A stretch of 7,100 nucleotides of DNA from an uncultured Collinsella sp. (GCA_900543945.1 UQTN01000105.1:1-7100); one strand, 5' to 3'; numbered from the stretch's first letter, positions 1 to 6,079 are shown. The notes: a model not told the origin generated them from the letters alone. Numbers and translations are program-made.

Positions 1-145
1 CGAAGAGCTTTATGCCGATCAGGACAAGTTCAACGCCGCGCTGGGGGAATATAACGGCCTTAAGCAAGAGCTGCCCAAGCTCGAAGACGAATGGCTGGAG
101 CTTTCCACCCAGATCGAAGAGGAGACCGCGCGTGAACTCTCGTAA
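1..145 (+). CDS. C-terminal end of a probable ABC-F family ATPase (partial, 5' end outside window)
   Basis: Only the last 47 codons are present, read from base 2 to the TAA at 143-145. The residues are highly charged and helix-forming, beginning EELYADQDKFNAALGEYNGL and continuing with a heptad-like run that includes LKQELPKLEDEWLELS. This is the style of the C-terminal coiled-coil of ABC-F proteins (Uup/EttA-type ribosome-associated ATPases), where a 'LY-D-KF-L--YN-L--EL--LE--WLELS' pattern is common. No Walker or signature motif falls in the window, so the family call rests on tail similarity alone. Other coiled-coil tails remain possible. The end of this gene overlaps the start of the next one by 14 bases, which suggests co-translation. 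Confidence 0.55.
   Translation, partial: EELYADQDKFNAALGEYNGLKQELPKLEDEWLELSTQIEEETARELS
120..124 (+). promoter_or_regulatory. Ribosome binding site for the GTG-started small membrane protein
   Basis: AGGAG lies 7 bases before the GTG at 132 and sits inside the end of the upstream reading frame. It decides the start. The earlier in-frame ATG at 12 lies deep inside the upstream gene, and the next in-frame ATG (162) would remove the start of the first hydrophobic segment. Confidence 0.6.
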
Positions 146-428
146 GGCCGCTGCCGTGGCGATGAGCATCATCGCCATCGCCTGTCGCATCTGCGGCATT
201 TTTATGAGTGCGATGACTGTGCTGCTGTGCTTTAGCGGCCTCACCGCCAAGCTGCAGATCGTGGGCTTTGTCGTTGAGCTTTCGCGCGCGCTTCCGAGCG
301 CCATCGCCGGCTACGGCGTCATCACATCGCCTTTTGGCGGCGTGTTCCGCCTGGATTATGCCATCGTTGCCGTAATTCTGTTTGTAGCCGACTACCTGCT
401 CACGCGCGCCTCGCGCCGCGTCCGCTAG
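132..428 (+). CDS. Small two-helix membrane protein of unknown function
   Basis: I do not recognise this 98-residue protein. GTG at 132 is chosen because of the AGGAG at 120-124. It starts with a short basic stretch (MNSRK) followed by a long hydrophobic segment at about residues 7-36. A moderately hydrophobic middle part (about 42-70) contains a Gly/Pro-rich patch (PSAIAGYGVITSPFGG). A second clear membrane helix spans about 74-91, and the tail is strongly basic (TRASRRVR). Basic residues at both ends fit a hairpin with both ends in the cytoplasm. It overlaps the upstream ABC-F-like gene by 14 bases and ends 9 bases before the M50 protease gene, whose ribosome binding site starts in its stop codon. 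It therefore sits in a coupled cluster. A link to the protease, for example as a membrane partner, is a guess from position only. That it is a real gene is supported by the start signal, the packing and the coherent membrane pattern. Confidence 0.6.
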   Translation: MNSRKAAAVAMSIIAIACRICGIFMSAMTVLLCFSGLTAKLQIVGFVVELSRALPSAIAGYGVITSPFGGVFRLDYAIVAVILFVADYLLTRASRRVR

Positions 429-437
429 GGGAGCGTC

Positions 438-1121
438 ATGTCCAGCAGCTACCTCATGAAACTGCTCGCGAGCGCCGTCGCCGTCATCGTTGGCATCGTG
501 ATCCACGAGAGCGCACACGCCGCGGCGGCCTGGGCGCTCGGCGATAAGACGGCCCGTTCGCGCGGCCGCGTCTCGCTCAACCCGCTCAACCACATCGACC
601 TGTTTGGCACCATCATCCTGCCGCTGCTCATGCTTGCCGCCGGCGGTCCCGTGTTCGCCTTCGCCAAGCCCGTGCCCGTCTACCTCAACAACCTCAAGCA
701 CCCCAAACGCGACGAGGTCCTGGTGAGCGTGGCCGGCCCCGCGTCGAACATCGCCCTCGCGTGCCTCGCGTCCGCCCTCATGCACGCAACGTACGGCAAC
801 CTCTATGCAAGCATATCCTTTGCCGTAGCGTCGCAAATCATGAACTTCGGCGCCACGTTTATCGTGGTCAACCTGTCACTCGCGTTCTTTAACCTCATCC
901 CGATCCCGCCGCTCGATGGCTCGTCGATCATCGTGCCCTTCCTCAAGGGCAAGGCGCTCAACAACTATTACCGTCTGCAGCAATACGCTATGCCCATCCT
1001 CATCCTGGTGCTGTACCTGCTGCCTATGTGGACCGGCATCGACGTGATCGGCCGGTATTTCGACGTTACCGTGTATCCGCTTGCTGAGCAGCTGCTCAAC
1101 TTCGCAATCGCCGGCATCTAA
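438..1121 (+). CDS. M50 (site-2 protease) family zinc metalloprotease, minimal membrane form
   Basis: This 227-residue polytopic membrane protein carries the hallmarks of the M50 family, which cleaves substrates within or near the membrane. Helix 1 contains the zinc-binding HExxH motif as HESAH (residues 23-27, catalytic Glu24). A SLNPLNHIDLFGTI segment follows at 46-59. AGPASN lies at 99-104, and FNLIPIPPLDG at 151-161 supplies the likely third zinc ligand, Asp160. More hydrophobic helices lie at about 57-76, 97-115, 130-155 and 183-196. There is no PDZ or CBS domain, so it belongs to the small YwhC/Rip-like group rather than RseP. GGGGAG (428-433) overlaps the upstream stop codon and precedes the ATG by 4 bases. 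The substrate cannot be told from sequence. Such genes often sit just upstream of scpA in Gram-positive bacteria, as here. The family is certain; the role is not. Confidence 0.93.
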   Translation: MSSSYLMKLLASAVAVIVGIVIHESAHAAAAWALGDKTARSRGRVSLNPLNHIDLFGTIILPLLMLAAGGPVFAFAKPVPVYLNNLKHPKRDEVLVSVAGPASNIALACLASALMHATYGNLYASISFAVASQIMNFGATFIVVNLSLAFFNLIPIPPLDGSSIIVPFLKGKALNNYYRLQQYAMPILILVLYLLPMWTGIDVIGRYFDVTVYPLAEQLLNFAIAGI

Positions 1122-1129
1122 GGTAAACT
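1101..1129 (+). promoter_or_regulatory. Candidate promoter for the scpA-led cluster
   Basis: TTCGCA (1101-1106) and TAAACT (1124-1129) are separated by 17 bases, each matching 4 of 6 positions of the sigma-70 type consensus. The second box lies in a short AT-rich stretch (1121-1133), unusual in this GC-rich window, and falls in the longest gap between genes. A start near 1136 would put the stem-loop at 1137-1155 at the very 5' end of the transcript. The boxes are weak, so this is tentative. Confidence 0.28.
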
Positions 1130-1136
1130 TATAGGT

Positions 1137-1155
1137 CGACCGTGCAAAACGGTCG
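1137..1155 (+). promoter_or_regulatory. Perfect 7-bp stem-loop upstream of scpA
   Basis: CGACCGT (1137-1143) and ACGGTCG (1149-1155) are exact inverted repeats around a GCAAA loop. No T-run follows, so it does not look like a standard intrinsic terminator. It could be a 5'-end stabilising hairpin, an operator or a weak terminator for the upstream unit. Its left arm overlaps the palindrome GGTCGACC (1134-1141). A weaker GTGCA/TGCAC pair (1142-1146 with 1161-1165) would compete with it. The inverted repeat is seen directly; its function is unknown. Confidence 0.45.
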
Positions 1156-1172
1156 TAACATGCACCCAAACC

Positions 1173-1187
1173 GCGCCGCGAAGGCGC
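1173..1187 (+). promoter_or_regulatory. Short GC-rich stem-loop just before the scpA ribosome binding site
   Basis: GCGCC (1173-1177) and GGCGC (1183-1187) pair around GCGAA. The stem ends 4 bases before the AAAGGAGGT site, so it could affect ribosome access. Five-base GC stems arise easily by chance at this base composition, so confidence is low. Confidence 0.25.
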
Positions 1188-1191
1188 CGTC

Positions 1192-1200
1192 AAAGGAGGT
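1192..1200 (+). promoter_or_regulatory. Near-ideal ribosome binding site of scpA
   Basis: AAAGGAGGT is fully complementary to the usual 16S rRNA 3' end and lies 5 bases before the ATG at 1206. It fixes the scpA start and argues against an overlapping frame that opens at 1142. Confidence 0.85.
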
Positions 1201-1205
1201 CGAAT

Positions 1206-2015
1206 ATGTCGTATCGCGTGTCGACGCAGGTCTACAGCGGACCGTTCGACCTGCTGCTGCAGCTGGTTACCCGCCAAAAAGTCGATATCGGCGCTATCTC
1301 GATCAGCGAGGTGGCCGAGCAGTACCTTGCCGAGGCCGAGCGCATCGAGGCGCTGGACCTGGACGTGGCGAGCGATTTTTTGCTGGTCGCAGCAACCCTT
1401 TTGGACATCAAGGCCGCCTCGCTGGTGCCGCAGGAGGCCCCGCGCAAGACAGACGACGATGACGAGGACGACGAAGACCTCGAGGAACTCAGCGCGCTCG
1501 ACGGCGACGCCCTGCGCGAGGTCCTGATTCAGCGCCTGATCGCCTACAAGCAGTTTAAGGGTGCGGCGGCGGCCCTTGGCGCCCGCATGCAGGCCGAAAG
1601 CCGCATGCATCCGCGCGTGGCCGGCCCCGACCCCGAGTTTCTGGGCCTTATGCCCGACTACCTTGCCGGCATTACCCTGCGCGGCCTCGCCGTCATCTGC
1701 GCCGACCTGGACGGCAAGCGCCAGACCTTCCTGTTGGAGGCCGAGCACGTGGCACCGCATCGCGTGCCGCTCGACCTGACGGTGGCCTCGGTCGACCGCT
1801 TTACCATGGCGCACCAAAGCTGCACCTTCCGCGAGCTGCTGGACGGCGACGCCACCACCGAGCAGCTCGTCGTTACCTTCCTGGCCATGCTCGAGCTCAC
1901 CAAGCGCGGCTCGCTCACGCTGAGCCAGGACGAGATCTTCGGAACCATTCAAATCAACCGCGTCGAGGGCGCCGAGGCATACGTGCCTGGCGAGGGCCCC
2001 GAGCTCACCGAATAG
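1206..2015 (+). CDS. scpA: Segregation and condensation protein ScpA (kleisin of the SMC-ScpAB complex)
   Basis: ScpA is the kleisin that bridges the SMC heads and binds ScpB in the chromosome-organising condensin. The 269-residue protein shows the family pattern throughout. The N-terminal SMC-binding helical part has YSGPFDLLLQLV (10-21), a VDIGAISISEVAEQYL block (26-41), and ASDFLLVAATLLDIKAASLVP (55-75). An acidic linker (about 82-94, mostly Asp/Glu) follows, then a middle region that in the family contacts ScpB. The C-terminal winged helix includes LVVTFLAMLELTKRGSLTLS (221-240) and ends with QDEIFGTIQI. Length is normal for the family. The start at 1206 is set by the AAAGGAGGT site. scpB follows 11 bases later with its own ribosome binding site, giving the usual scpA-scpB pair. 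The acidic linker is longer than I recall for B. subtilis ScpA but is not abnormal. Confidence 0.96.
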   Translation: MSYRVSTQVYSGPFDLLLQLVTRQKVDIGAISISEVAEQYLAEAERIEALDLDVASDFLLVAATLLDIKAASLVPQEAPRKTDDDDEDDEDLEELSALDGDALREVLIQRLIAYKQFKGAAAALGARMQAESRMHPRVAGPDPEFLGLMPDYLAGITLRGLAVICADLDGKRQTFLLEAEHVAPHRVPLDLTVASVDRFTMAHQSCTFRELLDGDATTEQLVVTFLAMLELTKRGSLTLSQDEIFGTIQINRVEGAEAYVPGEGPELTE

Positions 2016-2018
2016 GAG
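2014..2018 (+). promoter_or_regulatory. Ribosome binding site marking the original scpB start
   Basis: AGGAG overlaps the scpA stop codon and lies 8 bases before the ATG at 2027. It shows that scpB translation was built to begin at 2027, not at the internal GTG (2127) that opens the longer downstream frame. Confidence 0.7.
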
Positions 2019-2026
2019 CGGCAACC

Positions 2027-2732
2027 ATGTCAACCCTTTCTACGCTAGAGGCAAACAGCCTCAAAGGCGCCCTCGAGGCGCTGCTGCTGGTGTCGAGCGA
2101 CCCCGTGAGCGCACCCGCGCTGGCAGGTGCGCTGCGAGTGCGCGTCGCTGTTGGCCGAGCTCAAGGTTGAGTACGAGGAGGCCAACCGCGGCTTTCAGCT
2201 TCGCGAGGTCGCCGGTGGCTGGCGCCTGTTTACGCACCCCGCCTACCACGACGTGGTTGAGGCCTATGTCCTGAGCTGGGACACGCAAAAGCTGTCGCAG
2301 GCGGCGCTCGAGACCCTGGCCGTCATCGCCTACCACCAGCCCGTCACGCGCGAGGTGGTCAAGGGCATCCGCGGCGTCAACTCCGATGGCGTCATCGCGT
2401 CGCTCGTGGACAAGGGCCTGGTGCGCGAGCTCGGCCGCGACCCCGACCGCGGTCAGGCCATCATCTACGGCACGACCAACGCCTTCTTGGAAAAGTTCGG
2501 CCTGCGCTCCACCCGCGACCTGCCCGATCTGGAGCAGTTTGCCCCCGACGAGCAGTCGCGCCAGTTTATCCGCGAGCGCCTGAGCGGCCGCAGCATTCAG
2601 TCCACGCTCGAGGAGCAGGCCGAGGACCTGGACGAAGAGCGCGAACTGATCGATACCGATGTTGAAGACACCGATGGCGAGGAGCTTCTGCCCACAGGCG
2701 TTACCTCGGAGGACATGCATGACGAGGACTAA
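2027..2732 (+). pseudogene. scpB: scpB, winged-helix subunit of the SMC-ScpAB complex, split by a frameshift near base 2135
   Basis: ScpB dimers bind the ScpA kleisin in bacterial condensin. The gene appears broken. From the ATG at 2027 (AGGAG 8 bases before) the first 36 codons read as a normal ScpB start, including LKGALEALLLVSSDPVSAPA. This frame then becomes un-ScpB-like and stops at TGA 2168-2170. The family resumes one base over, from about 2136, as ECASLLAELKVEYEEANRGF. It continues through the first winged helix (REVAGGWRLFTHPAY) and the second (LSQAALETLAVIAYHQPVTR, GIRGVNSDGVIASLVDKGLV, IIYGTTNAFLEKFGL) to the TAA at 2730-2732, with an acidic tail. Compared from memory with B. subtilis ScpB, about five residues are missing at the junction, so a net deletion of about 14 bases fits. 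A caller may report only 2127-2732 (GTG start, 201 residues), which lacks the first helices. Sequencing or assembly error is a serious alternative, because the rest is well preserved. Confidence 0.8.
2708..2712 (+). promoter_or_regulatory. Ribosome binding site deciding the pseudouridine synthase start
   Basis: GGAGG lies 6 bases before the ATG at 2719, inside the end of scpB. No comparable site precedes the later in-frame ATG at 2815, where the conserved S4 domain begins, so the longer protein is preferred. Confidence 0.65.
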
Positions 2733-3690
2733 CGAAGCAGGGGAGGCGCGCGTCGCAAGCGCCACGTATACCGCAGCGCCCGTAGGCGACACCCAGCCCG
2801 TCTACCCGCACACCATGCGCCTGCAGCGCTTTTTGGCTCGCGCGGGCGTGGCGAGCCGCCGTGGCTCGGAGGACCTGATGACCGCCGGCCGCGTAACCGT
2901 CAACGGCCAGGTCGCGACCGAGTTGGGCACCAAGGTCGATGTGGACCGCGACCATATCGAGGTCGACGGCATGCCCGTCAAGCTCAATCAGGGCGCCGTG
3001 TACCTGATGCTCTACAAGCCGACCGGCTACCTCACTACCATGAGCGATCCGCAGGAGCGCCCTTGTGTGGCCGACCTGGTCCCGCGCGACCGATTCCCGG
3101 GGCTCTTTCCGGTGGGTCGCCTAGACCGCGACACCACGGGCCTTTTGCTCTTTACCACCGACGGCGACCTGTCGCAAGACCTGCTGCACCCCAGCAAGCA
3201 CGTCTACAAGACCTACCAGGCGCTCGTCGACGGTCAGCTGTCCGACCACGACCTCACGCCGCTGCGCCGCGGCATCGAGCTCGACGATGGCCTATGCCAG
3301 CCGGCGATCTGCCGCGTCATTAACGCGCGCGAGGCCGAGGCCGTAGCCCCGCAAGGCATCAAGCCCGGCACCACTGCCGTTGAGGTCATCATCCGCGAGG
3401 GCCGCAAGAACCAGGTCAAGCGCATGCTGAGCAAGATCCACCACCCCGTGATCCGCCTGCACCGCTGTAACTTTGCCGGTCTGGAGCTCAAGGACGTGGC
3501 TAAGGGCTCGTGGCGCGAGCTCACCGACCGCGAGGTGCAGATTCTCAAGGCCGGCGGCATCCCGCCCAAGCAGGCCAGCTCCAAGCGGGGCGCCGCGCCG
3601 GCGACCAACACAGCGAGCCGCACGCGTCACCACGGCAGCCACGGTTCCGCACCCAAGCGCAACACCTACCGCGAGCGCTACACCGGCTAG
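2719..3690 (+). CDS. rluB: RsuA/RluB-family rRNA pseudouridine synthase
   Basis: The enzyme isomerises a specific uridine in rRNA to pseudouridine. In this gene neighbourhood it is usually RluB (23S rRNA), though the exact site is not provable here. From the ATG at 2719 it has 323 residues. An S4 RNA-binding domain spans about 33-80 (MRLQRFLARAGVASRR, TAGRVTVNG). A catalytic domain follows, with PVGRLDRDTTGLLLFTTDGD at 131-150, whose Asp136 is the expected catalytic residue, and the family motif EGRKNQVKRM at 227-236. Two additions are seen. One is a 32-residue N-terminal extension lacking obvious structure. The other is a basic, low-complexity tail (about 284-323, rich in Lys, Arg, Ser, Ala and His) that could touch rRNA. 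It overlaps scpB by 14 bases. If the extension is not translated, the start would be ATG 2815, but that ATG lacks a ribosome binding site. Confidence 0.92.
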   Translation: MTRTNEAGEARVASATYTAAPVGDTQPVYPHTMRLQRFLARAGVASRRGSEDLMTAGRVTVNGQVATELGTKVDVDRDHIEVDGMPVKLNQGAVYLMLYKPTGYLTTMSDPQERPCVADLVPRDRFPGLFPVGRLDRDTTGLLLFTTDGDLSQDLLHPSKHVYKTYQALVDGQLSDHDLTPLRRGIELDDGLCQPAICRVINAREAEAVAPQGIKPGTTAVEVIIREGRKNQVKRMLSKIHHPVIRLHRCNFAGLELKDVAKGSWRELTDREVQILKAGGIPPKQASSKRGAAPATNTASRTRHHGSHGSAPKRNTYRERYTG

Positions 3691-3758
3691 CCAGTCCGCC
3701 AAACAAAACAGCGCCCGCGTCCCATACCAGCACGTCAACCACCGAAAGGAAGCATTGC

Positions 3759-4445
3759 ATGATCGTCGCCATCGACGGCCCCGCCGGTTCCGGCAAGTCC
3801 ACTATCGCCAAGGAGATCGCCCGCCAGCTGGGCTTTAACAAGCTCGACACGGGCGCCATGTATCGCGCCGTCACCTTCGCCGCGCTCGACCGCGGCATCG
3901 ATCTGGATGACGAGGCGGCCATCGACGCCCTCGCCGAGCAGATCGAGATTCGCTTCACCAACGGCACCGGCGAGGACACGCGCCTGACCATCGACGGCCA
4001 GGACGCCTCGGCTGCCATCCGCACCCCGCAGGTGGACGCCAACGTCTCCAAGGTCTCGGCCTACCCGGGGGTGCGCGCCGCTATGCTCATCCACCAGCGT
4101 CGTGCCGCTGAGGACCGCGACATCGTCGCCGAGGGTCGCGACATCGGAACCGTCGTGTTCCCCGACGCGCAGGTCAAGGTGTTCCTGACCGCCGACCCGC
4201 GCGAGCGTGCCCGTCGCCGTGTGCTGCAGCGCCACCAAAACGACGCCCAGCCGCTCACCGAAGAGCAGCTCGAGGCCGAGGTCGACGAGACCCTCGATGC
4301 CCTCAAGCAGCGCGATAAGCTCGACAGCAGCCGCGAGGTCGCACCGCTCGTGCCTGCCGAGGACGCCGTGCACGTCGACTCCACCGCCCACACCATCGAC
4401 GAGGTCGTCTCGATAATCGAGGACCTCATCAACCAAAGGAGGTAG
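3759..4445 (+). CDS. cmk: Cytidylate (CMP/dCMP) kinase
   Basis: Cmk phosphorylates CMP and dCMP with ATP, feeding CTP and dCTP pools; it is a cytoplasmic enzyme. The 228-residue protein is full length. The P-loop GPAGSGKST is at 7-15, and LDTGAMYRA (29-37) is the characteristic nucleotide-binding block. AEGRDIGTVVFPDAQVKVFL spans 124-143. The arginine-rich lid RERARRR is at 148-154, and RDKLDSSREVAPL (185-197) carries the conserved Arg and Asp residues that contact the CMP sugar and phosphate. AAAGGAAG at 3745-3752 sits 6 bases before the ATG at 3759. The reading frame is open further upstream, but that part only mirrors the end of the preceding gene. The 68-base gap before it (3691-3758) holds no convincing terminator or promoter, so it is probably transcribed with rluB. 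Confidence 0.97.
   Translation: MIVAIDGPAGSGKSTIAKEIARQLGFNKLDTGAMYRAVTFAALDRGIDLDDEAAIDALAEQIEIRFTNGTGEDTRLTIDGQDASAAIRTPQVDANVSKVSAYPGVRAAMLIHQRRAAEDRDIVAEGRDIGTVVFPDAQVKVFLTADPRERARRRVLQRHQNDAQPLTEEQLEAEVDETLDALKQRDKLDSSREVAPLVPAEDAVHVDSTAHTIDEVVSIIEDLINQRR
4435..4443 (+). promoter_or_regulatory. plsC ribosome binding site overlapping the end of cmk
   Basis: AAAGGAGGT runs into the cmk TAG codon (4443-4445) and lies 5 bases before the plsC ATG at 4449. This fixes the plsC start and indicates translational coupling. Confidence 0.8.
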
Positions 4446-4448
4446 CCC

Positions 4449-5177
4449 ATGCGCCTGTTTAAGCAGACGCCCGAGGATTACTACAACGCCCCCTACGCCG
4501 AGTTCCCGGCGCTCATCCGCGGCACTGTCGCCGTGGTCATGGGCATTCTGTGGGTCTTCTCCAAGCTCATGTGGCGCTGGAAGGTCGAGGACAGCGACCT
4601 GCTGTTTGAGCGCCAGGAAGGCCGCGGCAGCGTGGTCATCTGCAACCACACCTCGATGGCCGAGCTCCTGGCTGTGGAGACGGCGCTGTTCTTTGGCGGC
4701 CGCCGCATTCGCCCCATTTTTAAGTCCGAGTTTGCGAAGAGCAAGATCGTGCGCTGGGCCTTTAGCCGCGTGGGCGGTATTCCCGTCGAGCGCGGCACCG
4801 CCGACATGAAGTGCCTGCGCGCCGCCCAGCATGCGCTGCAGCGCGGCGAGGACGTCTTGATCTTCCCCGAGGGCACGCGCATCCGCTCGCGCAAAATCAA
4901 GCCCGAGGTCCACGGCGGCTTTGCGCTTATCGCCCAGATGGGCAAGGCACCCGTCAACCCGCTCGCCATCTGCGGCTGGTCCGATATTACGCCTGCGGGC
5001 AAAAAGCTCATGCGCCCCAAAAAGTGCTGGATCCGTGCCGGCAAGGCCATCTCGCTATCCGATGCACCGGCCGAGCTCAAGCGCAAGGAGCGCCTGGCAT
5101 GGCTTGAGTCCGAGGCCATGAGTCGCGTCTACGCCATGCGCGATGACCTGTGCGCCGAGCACCCGGGCAGGTTCTAG
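4449..5177 (+). CDS. plsC: 1-acyl-sn-glycerol-3-phosphate acyltransferase (PlsC/LPLAT family) with an HX4E motif
   Basis: PlsC-type enzymes acylate lysophosphatidic acid to phosphatidic acid at the inner face of the membrane. The 242-residue protein has one hydrophobic segment near residues 22-41, then the acyltransferase motifs in order. Motif I is ICNHTSMAELL (64-74), motif II-like RPIFKSEF (88-95), motif III GGIPVERG (109-116) with IFPEGTR (138-144), and motif IV GFALIAQMGKAPVNPLAICG (157-176). The family's catalytic dyad is His-X4-Asp. Here it reads His67-X4-Glu72, because codon 4662-4664 is GAG. Glu could still serve as the acidic partner, but this is uncommon. The FPEGTR phosphate-binding motif is intact. 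It lies 3 bases after cmk and 2 bases before ispH. The exact acceptor lipid is not proven, and LPLAT relatives with other acceptors remain possible. Confidence 0.88.
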   Translation: MRLFKQTPEDYYNAPYAEFPALIRGTVAVVMGILWVFSKLMWRWKVEDSDLLFERQEGRGSVVICNHTSMAELLAVETALFFGGRRIRPIFKSEFAKSKIVRWAFSRVGGIPVERGTADMKCLRAAQHALQRGEDVLIFPEGTRIRSRKIKPEVHGGFALIAQMGKAPVNPLAICGWSDITPAGKKLMRPKKCWIRAGKAISLSDAPAELKRKERLAWLESEAMSRVYAMRDDLCAEHPGRF

Positions 5178-5179
5178 CC

Positions 5180-6079
5180 ATGAGCGAGGAAGTCATGAAT
5201 ACCGCCGAGGCTGTAACCGGAAAGGTCGACGCCCCCACCATCGAGATCGCTGCCCACGCCGGCACCTGCTACGGCGTGCAGCGCGCGCTCGATATGGCCC
5301 TGGCGGCCGCCCCGCAGGCGGGAGAGACCTCTCAGGTCCACACTCTGGGTCCGCTCATCCATAACCCCATCGTGGTGCGCGAGCTTGCCGAAGCAGGTGT
5401 CGGTCTGGCCGACACCCTAGACGATGCCGCATCGGGAACCGTGATCATTCGCGCGCACGGCGTGGTGCCGCAGGTCATCGATGCCGCTCGCGGGCGCGGC
5501 CTTACCGTGGTCGACGCCACCTGTCCCTACGTGAAGAAGGTCCATGTGGCGGCCGAGCGCCTGGTGCGCGAGGGCTATCGCGTGATTGTCGTTGGCGAGC
5601 CGGGCCATCCCGAGGTCGAGGGCATTCTGGGCCACGCCGGTGATGACGCTCAAGTCGTGAGCTGTGCCGCCGACGCGGACGCGCTGCCGCTCAAAGGCAA
5701 GGTGGGCCTCGTTGTGCAGACCACCCAGACCGCGCAGAACTTGGCCGAGGTCGTGGCTGCCATCACCCCCCGCGTGCAGGAACTGCGCGTGATCAACACC
5801 ATTTGCGCCGCCACAAGCGAGCGACAGCAGGCGGCGGCATCCCTTGCCAACCGCTGCGACTGCATGGTCATCGTAGGCGGCAAGAACTCGGGCAACACCC
5901 GCCGCTTGGCGCAGATCTGCGCCCATGCCTGCGAGCGTACGTATCACATCGAGGAAGCTTCAGAGCTTGAGGCCGCATGGTTTGTCAACGCACGCCACAT
6001 CGGCATCACCGCCGGAGCCTCCACCCCGCAAGAACACATCGAGCGCGCCGTCGAGCGCATCAAGGAGCTTTGCCGCTAA
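5180..6079 (+). CDS. ispH: 4-hydroxy-3-methylbut-2-enyl diphosphate reductase (IspH/LytB)
   Basis: IspH is the last enzyme of the methylerythritol phosphate pathway. It reduces HMBPP to IPP and DMAPP with a [4Fe-4S] cluster. All expected active-site residues are visible (numbering from ATG 5180). The three cluster cysteines are Cys30 in GTCYGV, Cys115 in DATCPYV and Cys209 in NTICAATSERQ. The substrate-binding groups are His61 (GPLIHN), His93 (RAHG), His143 and Glu145 (PGHPE), the QTTQT block (180-184), KNSGNT (235-240) and GASTP (279-283). Length is 299 residues, normal for a single-domain IspH, and there is no fusion to ribosomal protein S1 as found in some clostridia. The start is uncertain. 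ATG 5180 lies 2 bases after the plsC stop with only a weak GGGCAGG ahead. ATG 5195 is preceded closely by GAGGAAG and would remove 5 residues. GTG 5150 is unlikely. Confidence 0.97.
   Translation: MSEEVMNTAEAVTGKVDAPTIEIAAHAGTCYGVQRALDMALAAAPQAGETSQVHTLGPLIHNPIVVRELAEAGVGLADTLDDAASGTVIIRAHGVVPQVIDAARGRGLTVVDATCPYVKKVHVAAERLVREGYRVIVVGEPGHPEVEGILGHAGDDAQVVSCAADADALPLKGKVGLVVQTTQTAQNLAEVVAAITPRVQELRVINTICAATSERQQAAASLANRCDCMVIVGGKNSGNTRRLAQICAHACERTYHIEEASELEAAWFVNARHIGITAGASTPQEHIERAVERIKELCR

Noticed and set aside
60..836. 258-codon open frame on the minus strand
   Set aside because: It lies antisense to the small membrane protein and the M50 protease, and reads as low-complexity Gly/Asp/Ala/His-rich residues with no recognisable domain. 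Long antisense frames are expected opposite GC-rich codons.
1137..1155. Intrinsic terminator for the M50 protease gene
   Set aside because: The stem is perfect, but TAACATG follows instead of a T-run, so I list it only as a stem-loop of unknown role.
1142..1462. 106-codon plus-strand frame opening in the gap before scpA
   Set aside because: Most of it overlaps scpA in another frame, and the residues there are Arg/Gly/Ala-rich shadow. The AAAGGAGGT at 1192-1200 clearly serves the scpA ATG.
876..2033. 385-codon open frame on the minus strand
   Set aside because: It spans the protease end, the intergenic gap and all of scpA in antisense. The residues are composition-driven (Leu, Gly, Gln, His) and no family motif or convincing start signal is seen.
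2120..2145. Programmed +1 ribosomal frameshift to make full-length ScpB
   Set aside because: No known slippery or stop-type +1 shift site is visible, and about five family residues are missing at the junction. That points to a deletion or sequence error rather than recoding.
3691..3758. Promoter or terminator in the 68-base gap between rluB and cmk
   Set aside because: Apart from the 8-base palindrome GGCTAGCC at the rluB stop codon I see no stable hairpin with a T-run and no paired promoter boxes.
3735..4913. 392-codon open frame on the minus strand
   Set aside because: It is antisense to cmk and plsC, both strongly supported by catalytic motifs. The antisense product is rich in Asp, Gly, Val and Ala without motifs.
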